Positions 12,601-27,600 of a stretch of 64,000 nt of DNA are shown here, piece after piece. Made by a program: the position numbers and the translations under genes. Origin of the DNA: Hormiphora californensis (Eukaryota; Ctenophora; Tentaculata; Cydippida; Pleurobrachiidae); assembly GCA_020137815.1 (NCBI GenBank), contig CM035361.1, positions 4,108,553 to 4,172,552 on the forward strand, given 5' to 3'. Numbering within the stretch: position 1 is the stretch's first letter; every line of letters starts with the position of its first letter. The notes beneath the pieces were generated by a model. It made no database searches. It worked only from the letters and a program-made list of their open reading frames with translations, and had not been told where the DNA came from.

Positions 12601-15600
12601 GACGGTGAGTGACACCTTGTAGACGGTGAGTGACACCTTGTAGACGGTGAGTGACACCTTGTAGATGGTGAGTGACACCTTGTAGATGGTGAGTGACACC
12701 TTGTAGACGGTGAGTGACACCTTGTAGATGGTAAGTGACACCTTGTAGATGGTAAGTGACACCTTGTAGACGGTAAGTGACACCTTGTAGACGGTGAGTG
12801 ACACCTTGTAGATGGTGAGTGACACCTTGTAGATGGTGAGTGACACCTTGTAGATGGTGAGTGACACCTTGTAGACGGTGAGTGATACCTTGTAGACGGT
12901 GAGTGACACCTTGTAGACGGTGAGTGACACCTTGTAGACGGTGAGTGACACCTTGTAGATGGTGAGTGACACCTTGTAGATGGTGAGTGACACCTTGTAG
13001 ATGGTGAGTGACACCTTGTAGATGGTGAGTGACACCTTGTAGACGGTGAGTGATACCTTGTAGACGGTGAGTGACACCTTGTAGACGGTGAGTGACACCT
13101 TGTAGACGGTGAGTGACACCTTGTAGATGGTGAGTGACACCTTGTAGATGGTGAGTGACACCTTGTAGATGGTGAGTAACACCTTGTAGATGGTAAGTGA
13201 CACCTTGTAGATGGTAAGTGACACCTTGTAGATGGTAAGTGACACCTTGTAGACGGTGAGTGACACCTTGTAGATGGTAAGTGACACCTTGTAGACGGTG
13301 AGTGACACCTTGTAGACGGTGAGTGACACCTTGTAGACGGTGAGTGACACCGTGTAGATGGTAAGTGACACCTTGTAGACGGTAAGTGACACCTTGTAGA
13401 CGGTGAGTGACACCTTGTAGACGGTGAGTGACACCTTGTAGATGGTGAGCGACACCTTGTAGACGGTGAGTGACACCTTGTAGACGGTGAGTGACACCTT
13501 GTAGATGGTGAGTGACACCTTGTAGATGGTGAGTGACACCTTGTAGACGGTGAGTGACACCTTGTAGATGGTAAGTGACACCTTGTAGATGGTGAGTGAC
13601 ACCTTGTAGATGCTGAGTGACACTTTCAAGCTTTACACGCTTAATCAAGAAGTTGTATAATCAACTAATTAATAAATTAATTACAGGTGAGATATCAGGC
13701 GGACAGAAAATGGAATCTCAGACAAGTGGTACCTACTCGACACACGCAGGCGGAGTCCTCGCAAATATGTACAAATTGGACATCACAGAATCCAAAAAGT
13801 ATACATGCATGGAACCTACAATTAACAAAAATCCCAAATCACTCGATGTACACTTTATTGGTAAGTTTGGTAACTACAAATCACTTGATATACACTTTAT
13901 TATGTTCAATAGCTGCAGCAAAATTAATTGTTTGAATTACGTTAAATGTATTTCAGCCTACTCAGACACCTCACAAATTGTTTGTTTTATTTATTTCAGC
14001 CTATTCTACGATGTCACAAGCGACCGTTCTGAATGGAGATATTGCCACAATATCCTGTTCTCTGGGCCCCTTCCAAGCTGATGACGTGACAGAATTAGAC
14101 CGGTACACGCCTTATATCTATGAGAACGGTTCTCCTATTGATATTGTTGAGCAAGAGGTGAGATTAGTTGTAATTAATTAATGCTATGCTTAGAATTCTG
14201 TTGAGATTATTTATCAGTGAATTAATTCTATATATTAGGCTGTCCAGTATTGATTGTCGTTGGGCTTTTATGAGACAATGGTTTGAGATAGAGCAAAATG
14301 GACTTCACCACCGTTTTTCTCATGCGATTTTGGATCGGAATAAGATGCCCGGTATCGGTATGTGCTTGTTCTTGGTTCCCAGCAGGCTATTTTCTCTACC
14401 CCACTCTTGTTGACGCTGCATATGAAAAATCGCGATTTTCGAGTTTTAGCACCAAAACTGCTGTACTTCTTAAAAATGGTACCTGAGTGATGTTTTGTTG
14501 CATCAAGCTTGTTCATTGGACAATTATCTATCGTTTAAGATGTAATAAAATATCCTATCTTTATTTTGTAACTGAGCAATGTGCCTCCAAAAAGTTTTGG
14601 TAAAAATTAGAAACTTTTACTTCCGGGTCTCATCACGATTGACTTGTAATAAAAAACTCTGCAGTAAAAGATAGTTCTAAGTAAGCTCTAAGACGTGGTT
14701 AAGCCAATTATGTGATTGGTTGACTTTTTAAGTGACTAATTGACGTTTTCAAAAACGGGCCAGTTTTTGTATGCACTTTTTCGCTTTTTCATGATACATT
14801 TACTGTTCTAGACGTTATAAGTGAACACTTAGAGACCCAAATCGCATACATATCTCATCCTTAGACGATTGTCTATCGATTGAGCACTACGGGAGCTGAA
14901 GAAACCGTACCAATTTTCTTCCAGCAGCGTTTAAAAAACATTGGTAACCCCGTGCAGCAGCAAAAAGAGTGGCGTAGAGGAAATAGCCTGGTGGGAACCG
15001 AGAACAACCAAATACCAGTATCAGGCATCATATTCCGATCTAAAATCGCATGAGAAAAACGGTGGTGAAGTCCATTTTGCTCTATCTCAAACCATTTTTC
15101 GATAAAAGCCCAACGACAATCAATACTGGACAGCCTAATAGTTGTTAATAAATTAATCCGATGCATACTTCTCAAATCTCAAAGTTTAATTGAGCTGTTA
15201 TAATTGGTTCTAATACATACCATCACTTCCATTCCTAGCAATAAGTCAATAGTATATCCGATAACTAACTTAAGTAAATAAGTAATTAACTCATTATTCA
15301 TTAAGTAATTAAATAACTAACTAATTAACTCTTCCCAGCAATACGTCACTGTTGATTCGAGTAACATGGTCACGACAATATATAAAACTGCAATTACCGC
15401 TGATAAAACTTTCTCCTGTGCTGTCTGGATGATGACACAATATGAGGATCGGGCCAATTTGGCGCTCAATGAGTTCCCTGCCAAGCAGTTCGGTTAGTCA
15501 AATAGTGTTCCTCATAGAGTTTTCAAGTGTTAGTTCCACAAAGATAATTATTTATCAATTATTAACTAAGAAGTAAAATTCAGAACATGATATGAGGAAA

Positions 15601-18600
15601 CAGCTTTTTTAGTCAAATCATAATTACAAAATAAACATCTACAGCCTAGATTAATTAACGCCACAACTTGACCCATTAACGCTCATCATCCCTTTGTAGC
15701 TATATCAACTGAGACAACTTCAAGCTTTAATGCCAGGGGAACCTACATGGTACTAACATGTGTCATGGACCCTGAAATCACAGAGGAAACAATAAAGTTC
15801 TACTGGGAGTCTAACGGTAACTAATTAGCCAATTAGTGACCACTTCCTAGTTAATTAATTAGCCAATTAGTAACAATCTATTTGGGCGATCTATTCGGGC
15901 CCCCGTATTAATCCACTAAACTTTACCCCTCAGGTCAAAAGTATTACTCTGTTGCACTTTACCCCTCAGGGCAAAAGTATTACTCCACTAAACTTTACCC
16001 CTCAGGTCAAAAGTATTACTCTATTGGTCGGAACCAGGAGGACAGTAAATTACACACCAGCCCCGATCACGGGATAACCCGAGTCTCCGAGTCGGTAAGT
16101 TAGTGTAATGCCCCCTTTAACATGAACGGTAACCCTAACCTAAGCGTCCGAGTCGGATATGTCGAGTTGTCCGTGTGGCCAAAATCTTCATTATTATTAT
16201 TATTATTAGTGCATTCTTACAGAAACGTAATTAAACTTTAAACTCCTTCAGAGCAAATTGAAGAGTTTGTTAACTATCTCTGGAGGTGTAATGACTGAAG
16301 ATGCGACATGGACATGTGGTGTAGAAGTCAACAACGGTGCAACGTATACAGACACAATATCATTTAAAGTGTTTGGTAAGAACATCGAGGGAAATCATTT
16401 GGCTAAATATAGACAGTAAAATCTTATATGTAACTCACGACATAGCATAGCTGAGTGTCGAAAATCCTTCAAAATGTTTCGAGAGATGTGCCTGGAATCT
16501 AAATTAGAAGATATTGTTTTCCCCATTTGATTGTCCCCTTTTGATCAGATTTGGAGGTTTCCTCTGTGTGGGCGACGGCTGGGACAACCGCTACCATTAC
16601 AGCTAAATTATCCAACACCTTCTTCGAACCTTCATTCAGATTCCAGGAAAGCAAAAGTAAATATCAACGTGTTTATTGATTTATTAACATAATTATTAAC
16701 GTTAATTAATCTACATATCTCCTAGAAAACTGTGTTACGCTGTTATCATTTTACAAACTATGCACTTATAATAATATAATCTGATAGTATACAGCTGATG
16801 TAATTAAAATTATATTTTCAGTTAATCTACAGAATATGGAGCTCATAATTAATTATATTTTCAGTTAATCTTCAGGATAGTGAGCTCACAGTCAGTGCTA
16901 AAGAAAACGGATATGAAGGGGTAAGCTACATAAGAAACAACATATAAAGTAGTTTCTAAGAAACATAAGAAACAACATATAAAGTAGTTTCTAAGAAACA
17001 TAAGAAACAACATATAAAGTAGTTTCTAAGAAACAACGAATCAGAGCTGCTGAAAGAATGTTGCGTTTGTATCAATTGTTGTACTACAAGAGACTGGTAA
17101 TGTATGTTATTGTTTCCACTATTCACACCAGTGGTGTGTATTTCAATGAGTACTAAAACACGTGGGTTTCAGACAAAATCCTTCACAATTGGCTCAACTG
17201 AGACGGAGAACTATGACTTCGTTGTTACGGCCGGTGCCACAACCTACACAACAAGGACATGGACGACAACAGGGAGCGTCAACATTTATAGTAAGCTATT
17301 AAAATCTTCTAGAAAAATCTTCTTTCTTTATTGTTATTATTATTAGCTTACTAAGCTAATAATTAGCTTACTAAGATAATAATAATAAAAATAAAGAAAG
17401 AAGACTTTGCTTTGGCCACACGACCAATTCGACATAAAATACTCTACACAAATTGTTTCTAAACCCATCTCCCCCCAGATATTGCTGAAAAGTCTGCTCA
17501 CAAGATCCTGACTGGAAGTGCGTTCAACAAAACTGTCGAGGTTTCCAGTTTGAGCAACAGCGAGGTTACCATTACTTGGGATGTCGGTGGAGTCGTTTAC
17601 ACGTACAGTGAAGAGTAAGTTGATAAACATTTAAATGGAGAAGTAATTTTGATATCTCCTTCTGGTGATCAACACACACACACACGCCCTCTGTACAACA
17701 GTTTAATGGGGAAGAGTAAGTTGATAAACATAAATGCTTATTGAGGGGTGGATCCATGATTCAGAAAGCCTTTTTTATTGTCAACACTCCGGAACCAAAT
17801 ATCACTTCTCCCTTCCTTCCCCACTAACTCTACTCACACACAGGGACCTGCTAAGTGCTGACAATATCTACGTTAAAACGTGGCCAGTGGATTCCACAAC
17901 CTACCGTTCTATGATCCATTTCCCGGCGGGTGTTTACTCCAGTGAAACGGTTACCTTCAAATCAACAGTTGCCGGAACAACGTCTGAACTTGTGATACCA
18001 GTAGAGTTCTTTGGTGAGCAATCACTTTAAATTTTATATTTTATTATTTTTTTTATATTTTATTATTTTTTCGCAACTTCTCCGTATCCAGCTGCTATAT
18101 CACTGCTCCGGCAATCACTTAAAATTCGGATAGAACCACTTGACGCAGACGAAACATACTTCGTCCCTACTTGGTCATCAAAAACTCACTAACAAACTCC
18201 ACACCTAAGTCTAAGCAATTCCCTTCCACTATATAACTTACATCTGCAGACATGGGAGCATCATCCTAGCAGACTCTATACATTCCCTTCTACTTACACC
18301 ATCATTAACTAACTAATCAATTAACTAATTACCTAATTAACTAATCAATTAATTTACACCATCATAAACTAATCAAATAATTCTCCTACAGATATAACCC
18401 CTACGAGGGAGCATCATATTGTTGGTAAAGCCACAACCGTGACATGTAGCGTGGCGTCTCAGCTGACGACCAGTAGTGTTACTGCCTTCAGTTTGAAATG
18501 GTTGCGAGGCGACGCTGATTATGGAGCAGGGTGAGTCATGTGGCTGTATATATCTGATATTGATCAAAATACCGGCCTCTGATTGGTCAAAATATAGGCC

Positions 18601-21600
18601 TCTGATTGGTCAAAATACCGGCCTCGCATTGGTCCGAATATCGGTATCAGAGACCGGGTCAAAATGACTTTCACTAACTGTACATTGATTTTTGTTTTCA
18701 GAGTAAAAACAGGTTTTACCGACGGCACTGGAACGATGACATTGGTTCTTGGTACATCAGATGTACGTTTAACATACCACTAAAAAAATCACTGCTATGT
18801 TTTATGAAGGAGTAGTTAATTAACTCCAATTTCCTGTTAAATTGTTTTTCCAACAATTAAGGAAAGCTTCAAATAACACGTTCTTATCATGCAGATCACA
18901 GTTGGTGGAGAACCGTTCACCTGCATGATAACCCAGAACGATGGGAATGACGTGAATAAGCCAATTAAGTGGTACAGCACTATTGTAGAATACATTCCTG
19001 TGACCGTTTCATTCCCTACTGAGAAGGATGCTACATACCAGGGTAACTAAAACGAAATAGTAACCATGGCAACTAAAACGAAATTAACCATTCCTGCACA
19101 TGCAACACTATGAAAAGTTTTTTAAAAAAACCATACCGCGTTCCATAAACCGCGTTCCACAAACCATATACAAATGTACTACTTGATAATACCCCGGGTC
19201 CACAGGCACGGTAGCACAGCTGGTAGCAAAGGTGGAGGGAGTTGAGCAGGATTATCTTCCTGTTGAGTGGGAGATTGACGGGACAGAGTACCTTCTTACC
19301 GATCCAAATATGGTCAAGAAAGTGAATGTTACCCAAACTAAAACCACGGTAATATTAAATTTGTAACCAAATGCAACTAATTGCAACTAATTCTTACCAA
19401 TTGCAACTAATTGCAACAAATTGTTACCAAATTGATAAGCAACTAATTGTTACCAATTGCGACTAATTGTTACCAATTGTATCCAATTGTAACAACTTGC
19501 CAACCAATTGTACCTTAAAAATACACAATTAAGAGATTCGACAACTCGGTATTCCATGCAGGTCGGCAGCACCTATACATACATGGTTACTGCTGATATC
19601 TCCAGTGAGATCACTACAAAGGGAGATCAGGGAGCCACTATGGCTATCCAGCTGAACTCGGGCAATGACAATTGGACCTTTATGACTAGCATAGAAACAT
19701 TCAGTAAGTTAAGCAAGATATATCTAGTAACCATAGCAATTACAAGCAATCTCTAGTAATTAGTAACTATAGCAACTACAATCTACAATTAGTAACCATG
19801 GCAACTGTTCACAGCGGCATCAAGTTATTCCAATGGATGGGTTGAGGTCACGCTGGCTGGTTTCACAACCGGATTCACCCCTGGAACTGTTGGTAAGTAT
19901 CATATGAAGCAGAAACCGACCGAATCAGGAAATACTGGTCCCTGATTGGCTGATAACGAGTCACGTGACCTAAATAACGAGTTCTGATTGGTTGTTTACT
20001 TGTTTCGGTCGGTTCCTGGTAAGTATCATATGAACTCTTTCATGAAGGCTATAAGCCTTTCTAGAAGAGACAAAATCTCATACAAAACTGATCTAACAGT
20101 TCACTCTTTTTAGTTTTTGTCACTGACTCGGGAGTTGATATCGGAGAAACTAAGACGGACAACGGCGTCACCTACACCTACACAGCTGATACAGGCAACA
20201 TGAAATACAAAGTCTCACCGTCAGGCAGTGTAAGTAACAAGAGACAGCAGTAACAACTTGGTCATCTGTAGTGTAAGTAACAACTTGGTCATCTGCAGTA
20301 GGTTTCCCTAGTTTAAACGTGCGAGGCAATATAGCTTTGTTAACAGAGCAAAACAGACCTGTTTTTGCAACTAAAAGACCATGTACGTTTAAGTGAAAAC
20401 TTATAAGTAATTAAACCCCGGACAGGGTTTACCAAGCTATTTACTAACAATAGCATCTCTTTCTCACACAGAACACCGATGACGTCAAGTACAAGGTGAA
20501 GGTGACAGTTGGCACTCATGAGTCCGAATTTGAAGTTGATTTGCTGAATTATGGTAAGAACAAAAGAAGTGTGCTTTAAACTTTTCAAAATACATAATGG
20601 TTTTTAGAGACTACTAAATTGGTGAATCCGATTTGATTTGATAAGAGCGGTTGCCATAAGGAAGCGATAATATTTTCACATTCTTCGATAACTAAGGTTA
20701 TCCTTGCACGCTAACAATAAGAGTTACTCCTTCATAAATACTATTGTTTAGGTGTCACGGGAAGCAAATCCCTGGCGATGTCTGGAGAAACAGTGACAAT
20801 GACTTGTGCGGTGTTTGGATGGGATCAATCCAGCGATATGGATGTCACTTGGACAACAAGTGTCAACTATCAACAAGTCACCTACACCGACGATAATGGT
20901 AGTTTAGTTAATAATTAGTTAGTTAATTAAACATGTTAGACAAAATTAAACTTGAAGCTGATATTGATCAAAGAAACAGGGTTTTATTAAACTTCTTCCA
21001 AATTAAATGTAGCTGTAGATTGTAGAATGAAACCGTATGAATATCGTGTTTCCTATAAAAACTACATAATATCTTCTTATGAGTCTGTCTCCCTATGTAC
21101 TAACATTGTTCTAACATTATCTCCCCCTATACAGACTTGGTGGAAATAGACCAAGGAACAGCGAGTGGAGGAGTCCAGGTATCAACACTTACCATGTCAA
21201 ACCCAATCGCAACCGCTGACCAAACTTACACATGCACGTTCAGCAAGACCGCAGATGGAACTTCACGAACTGCAACTTCAACCCTTGATACATTCAGTAA
21301 GTGTAAATTACAGGAACCGACCGAATAAGGAAATACTGGTCCCTGATTGGCTGATAACCAGTCACGTGACCTAAATAACGAGCTCCGATTGGTTGTTTAC
21401 TTGGTTCGGTCGGTTCCTGGTAAATTATAATGACATATCGTTAACATCGTTAGTATGCCTAAAAAGTAACGTTTCTTCGTAGAGTTTATCAATTCCCTAC
21501 ACAATCAAAGTTACAATTAAAGCAAATTTACTCTCTTCCCATTGCAGCTGTGAGTACGGCCAATAAGGAGGTGCAGAAGGGGACTACGAAGAAGCTGACG

Positions 21601-24600
21601 TGTACCATCAACGGTCTGGCTGACACCTCGGAATTCCTGAAGAGCAACTGGATCTATGGCGGTCAAACATATGCCATGAAAGATAGTCATGTAAGTGCTA
21701 GCTATCAGTAATGAACCACTAAGTAATCAGAAAACCAAGATCCTCTATGCATACACATATGCATACACATTACACCAGTGATAGGAATTAACATTATTTG
21801 GACATCGCGTACATCATCAAGTTATTGTAAAACTAATGATAATTAATTATTTTATGATAATTTTGACATCATGAAACATATGTTTGCCACTTTCAATTGG
21901 TATTCTGCTCCCTCTACACCTGGTCGAATAATAATAATATTCCGCGCTTATATACCGCCCATACCCGACGGAAACATGTCAAAATATTGGCGATGTTCCG
22001 ACGAGTCATCAGAGCGGTATATCCTAGAGTAAAAATATCGCACACGAACAATTCTGGTTGAAAAAGACAATATATGGAAAACCAAATTAACTGGACTTAT
22101 CAAACTGGGGGAATAACTGGTCCCATAAACCTGTAGATATAATTTTAAACACGCTATACTCACACCTGCTCAAAAAAGGATACCAGATAGTGATTTAATA
22201 ACATGACTAGAGAGAGGATGACACTGATTGCCCGCAGACCCCACAACTACAACAAACATTACAACTCAGCCATGGGTTCCCCATCACCCACTCCAAATGC
22301 ACCAACGAAGAGATGTGTTTTCAGGCGAGCTTTAAAGGTATCAACGTTGGGGATCGACCTTAACTCGAGGGGTAGCTCATTCCAAATAGCAGGCAGAAAT
22401 ACTGATAGTCTCCTACGTCTCAATTTAGAATTGGCGTTGATACTGGTCATCTTGGGGTGTTTTAATCTGTAAGGATCAATAACACTAGTCATCCTTGTTG
22501 TCCTGGAGACTCCCCAGCTTTCATCTTAAGAGGTACCATTTCCTGGAGGTAACCTGGTGCTGTTCCATAGACTATCTTATAAGCGATTAGACAGGCTTTG
22601 AAGTCCAGTCTGTAGGAGATGGGTAAAATATGACACTGCCTGAAGTATTCCGAGTAATCCTCTTGATGCCCATGGATGTTGAATATAAAGCGTACACAGG
22701 AGTTTAGTGTTTTCTGGAGCCCACCAAGAACTCGGGCCGGAAGTCCACAGTACAGAATATTACTGTAATCAATCCTCGATATAATCAATTGTTTCACCAA
22801 CATTATCTTCGTTTGAATATCAAAACATCTGTGTAACTGCCAAAGATTCCGTAGTATCAGCCCACACTGTTTCCTCACATTGTTAACCTGTCGTTCAAGA
22901 TTAAGATTGTGGTCCAAGAGTATTCCCAAGGTTTTCCCATCTGCTCCACTACATTCACTGGGGAAGATTTCCGTTCCTCCAAAGTTGATAACTGGATCGA
23001 AAGAGATTTTACTCAAAGAACTGCGCTTTCCAAGCAGGATGAATTCCGTTTTGGCCTCATTACACTTCAACCACTGCCCCACCATCCACCGTTTCACCTT
23101 CGCCAGACACTCCTCAATATCCACCTTCGTCCTAGACCAGCCAGTAGAATCCGTAGGAACCAAACTCACATAGAGCTGGGAGTCGTCTGCATATAACTTT
23201 ATCCGGAGTCCATATGGTTCCACAATATCTTGCACAGCTTCAATGTAAAGTAGAAACAAAATAGGACCAAGAAGAGACCCCTGGGGCACTCCACAGAGTA
23301 AGGCCAGGGTATCCGAGAGACAATCACCAACCGAGACTCTAAAAGATCTGGAACTCAGGTAGCTCTTAAACCATTGAAGAGGATCACCATCCACTCCAAA
23401 CCGTTTCTGCAACACCTCCAACAACTTTCCATGATCCACTGTGTCAAACGCAGCGCTCATGTCCAAACAGATCAGAGCAACAACATTTCCTTTATCCATC
23501 TCACCTAATACATCATCAAACATGCTGGCTAACAGCGTTTCGCAACTGTGACCAGCACGATAACCGGATTGATGCTTGCCCAGAAGTGAATTGCTTTCAA
23601 GGTACTCATTCAGCTGCGTGAGCACCACCTTTTCTAGGAGCTTAGAAAGGAATGGGATATTTGAGACAGGACGATAGTTACTGAGAGCTTCCCTATCTCC
23701 GTACAGATTCTTGATGGTAGGAAACACGATAGCTTTCTGGAGAGATTCCGCAACTGTAGACTGATGTAGAGATTGGTTTACCATCGATGTTAATAATTAG
23801 TTAGTTAATTAAACATGTTAGACAAAATTAAACTTGAAGCTGATATTGATCAAAGAAACAGGGTTTTATTAAACTTCTTCCAAATTAAATGTAGCTGTAG
23901 ATTGTAGAATGAAACCGTATGAATATCGTGTTTCCTATAAAAACTACATAATATCTTCTTATGAGTCTGTCTCCCTATGTACTAACATTGTTCTAACATT
24001 ATCTCCCCCTATACAGACTTGGTAGAAATAGACCAAGGAACAGCGAGTGGAGGAGTCCAGGTATCAACACTTACCATGTCAAACCCAATCGCAACCGCTG
24101 ACCAAACTTACACATGCACGTTCAGCAAGACCGCAGATGGAACTTCACGAACTGCAACTTCAACCCTTGATACATTCAGTAAGTGTAAATTACAGGAACC
24201 GACCGAATAAGGAAATACTGGTCCCTGATTGGCTGATAACCAGTCACGTGACCTAAATAACGAGTTCTGATTGGTTGTTTACTTGGTTCGGTCGGTTCCT
24301 GGTAAATTATAATGACATATCGTTAACATCGTTAGTATGCCTAAAAAGTAACGTTTCTTCGTAGATTTTATCAATTCCCTACACAATCAAAGTTACAATT
24401 AAAGCAAATTTACTCTCTTCCCATTGCAGCTACAACTTTATTAGGGATCCCTATAAAAGTTACAATTAAAGCAAATTTACTCTCTTCCCATTGCAGCTGT
24501 GAGCACTGCCAATAAGGAGGTGCAGAAGGGAACTACGAAGAAGCTGACATGTACCATCAACGGTCTGGCTGACTCCTCGGAATTCCTGAAGAGCAACTGG

Positions 24601-27600
24601 ATCTATGGCGGTCAAACATATGCCATGAAAGATAGTCATGTAAGTGCACTAGCTATCAGTAATGACCCCCTAAGAAATCAGAAAACCAAGATCCTCTATG
24701 CATGCACATTACACCAGTGATAGGAATTAACATTATTTGGACATCGCGTACATCATCAAGTTATGTAAAACTAATGATAATTAATTATTTTATGATAATT
24801 TGGATAATTTGATGATAAATATTCCCCTTCAGACCGACCATATTCTCCGTGTGCCAACACAACACTATAATGGTACACCCGCACAGTCGTGTTCCTTCCT
24901 TGTTTTTAGTTTTTTTCTTCAGAATGACCAGTACGTGGTAGAAGATGCTGGAGTTGAATCCATCCTGACCATCGATGGGTCAGTCTCCGGAGCGGTCGAT
25001 GAGACCTGGACCTGCCGCTTCTTCTTCACCACCCAGAGCGTCCAGACTGATATAACAGTCGTCAACAATGTGTTTGGTACGTGTGAAATTAGTTTAATTT
25101 AATTAATTTAATCCTTCAAGAATTTAACGTACCTAATATAGTGTAACTAACTAACTAACCTAATAGTGTAACTCCCAACTGTTGATACAATACTAATTAT
25201 TAATTGGCTAATATATCTTCCTTCAGATTTCGATACGGACTACACCAACTACCAGGTGGGGGAAGAGAATACTGTAACATGCAAGGTCACCTCTATTAAC
25301 AAGGCTGTAACAACACTCGCCTGGACATTGGCGTCAGGTACATATTACAATTAAACTACACATTGTACAGTTGGTATACACATGTAAATTAAAATACATT
25401 AAAACTGAAGTGTATTACTTTCTCGTGAACTAATTTAGTGGGGAAAGGGTCGCCGCCGAAAGGATTTGGGGCACACGTATATCATTTAACACGCGTCTGA
25501 AAAATATATAACGTGTACGTCTAACACAACAGGTTCCTCTATCACTGATTCTACTGAAGGGTACGGTGTCATCACTGGAAGTTATGATGAGGACAGCAAA
25601 ACTCAACAGTCTGTCCTGACAGTTGGTATGTTTCTAGCAGGAACGACCAATCAGAACTCGTTATTTAGGTCACGTGACTGGTTACCAGCCAATCAGGGAC
25701 CAGTATTTCCTGATTCGGTCGGTTCCTGGTTTCTAGGAGCGATCGTAGGTTTGGGGTAACCTCGATTGGTTGGGGTGATATGTTTTACTTAAGTTTGGCG
25801 TAGGGGTAACAGCTTTCACATGTTTCTGTTTAGAGCACTGTGATACAACTAGTATAATAGGGGTTGATCGGTCATACAATATTTAATGAATGAGCCCCAC
25901 TGATCATCAACTCTAAACTAACTTTCTTCCCTTAGATGCAACACGAGCGGGCCATTCAGAAAACTCATTTGTGTGCACTGTAACGGTTGAATCTGCTGAA
26001 TTCTCAACGGATATCCACGCTCATTGGTGGGGTAAGTGTTTTATCCCATATATGGACATATAACATTGGTGGGGTAAGTGTTTTATCCCATATATGGACA
26101 TATAACATTGGTGGGGTAAGTGTTTTATCCCATATATGGGCATATAACATTGGTGGGGTAAGTGTTTTATCCCATATATGGGCATATAACATGACATTTA
26201 CGAATCATATTCTCTGTGTGGCAAGAACAATAAGAAATGAGTATACAGCGTCATTTCTGATTATAAAAATAACATATCTACCAGTAGAGATTCCCTGACA
26301 ATTTAACCAATTAATTAATTTCAATCAATTAATTTTAATCAATTAATTTTAATCAATTAATTTTAATCAATTAATTTTAATCAATTAATTTTAATCAATT
26401 AATAAAGATCAATTAACTAATTTATTTCAGATGTCTCCATCACTGGACATGAGGTGAATACAGCCACCACCAGCTACCTCACGTGTACCGTCTATGATGT
26501 GGACTCCAACCCGACTATCACATGGAATATAGAACACGAAGTGGCTACTTTGACACCCAGCTCATCAAGGGTAGGTGTTCAGTGCAGTAACCATGATGGT
26601 AACCATAGTAACAATGGAAATCTTTGTACAGCTTAAAACTTTGTTATATTCTAATCTCCGGGGACTAATTACTTGGGAGCGGTGAGAGTTCAGTATACAC
26701 AATACAAGCGCTAAGCATAAATTTTAATTCCAGGTGACCCAATCCCCTCGGTCCGCGGATAACCGAGTAACCTCGAAACTGGAGATAGCGAGCCCCAAGG
26801 ATGTTATCAAGTACACGTGTAATGTAGAGGTGGGAGGAAATACTCGCTCCGAAATAGTTGATCTTCGCGTGTATGGTTAGTACAATCAGATTTACTGGAT
26901 AGACCGGGAGGATAAACTTCCCCCGATATAGGAAATTATCAGTATTTGATCCGATATACCGGGCGAAACCCTTTCCGCCGAGCATACCGGTAAATCGGGG
27001 TAAGGCTGTACCTGTATCTCATTTTATTTGTCCAACAGTAACACACGCCATTTCTCAGCAATAACCGCTCATGACGAGGTGACACTTAAGGGAATTGATG
27101 CTCAGCTGACCTGCAAACACAACGACTTCCAAGGCCCCATCAATTCCACAGAGATGAAGTGGTACAAGGAGGGAGGAGAGAGTACCACGTGGAAGTGGTT
27201 TAACGGTGATGGAGGTGAGAATCAATTTTAGATTTAGCAGGAACCAACCGAAACAAGTAAACAACCAATCAGAGCTCGTTATTTAGGTCACGTGTCTGGT
27301 TATCAGCCAATCAGGGATCAGTATTTCCTGATTCGGTCGGTTCCTGCTGTTTAGACTTTAGCCCTAAGGGGTAAGAATTGCACAGAATTTTTTTAGCGGC
27401 TCTGTTCCTTGTGATATCACAAAATCAATGATTAAATTACCAAAACCACAAAAAAATTAGATGAGTGTTAGAAAATACCAATAACAGTCAATTAACTCAT
27501 AATTCCAAACTGCAGATGAAGTTGCCACGACCAGCTACACGATTGATGAGACAGAGACTGTGATGACCATCAAAAATCCCCAGGAGGATGATACCTTCAC

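Larger units (their letters stand above)
21853..23788 (-). mobile_element. 5'-truncated CR1/Jockey-type LINE in an intron of the giant receptor
   Basis: On the minus strand the segment carries a reverse transcriptase without endonuclease. The 3' end (low coordinates) has an AAT-repeat tail near 21925-21938. The element is bounded on both sides by near-identical direct copies of host DNA (20907-21852 and from 23789), so the limits follow from where homology ends. Confidence 0.7.

Noticed and set aside
12112..13625. CRISPR-like array
   Set aside because: The 21-bp units are contiguous without unique spacers, and the DNA is eukaryotic with an exon border at the start.
12004..13648. Open frames of 541 and 518 aa on the minus strand with heptapeptide repeats
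   Set aside because: They are translations of a 21-bp (7-codon) minisatellite whose period keeps any stop-free frame open; the plus strand has a spliced gene here.
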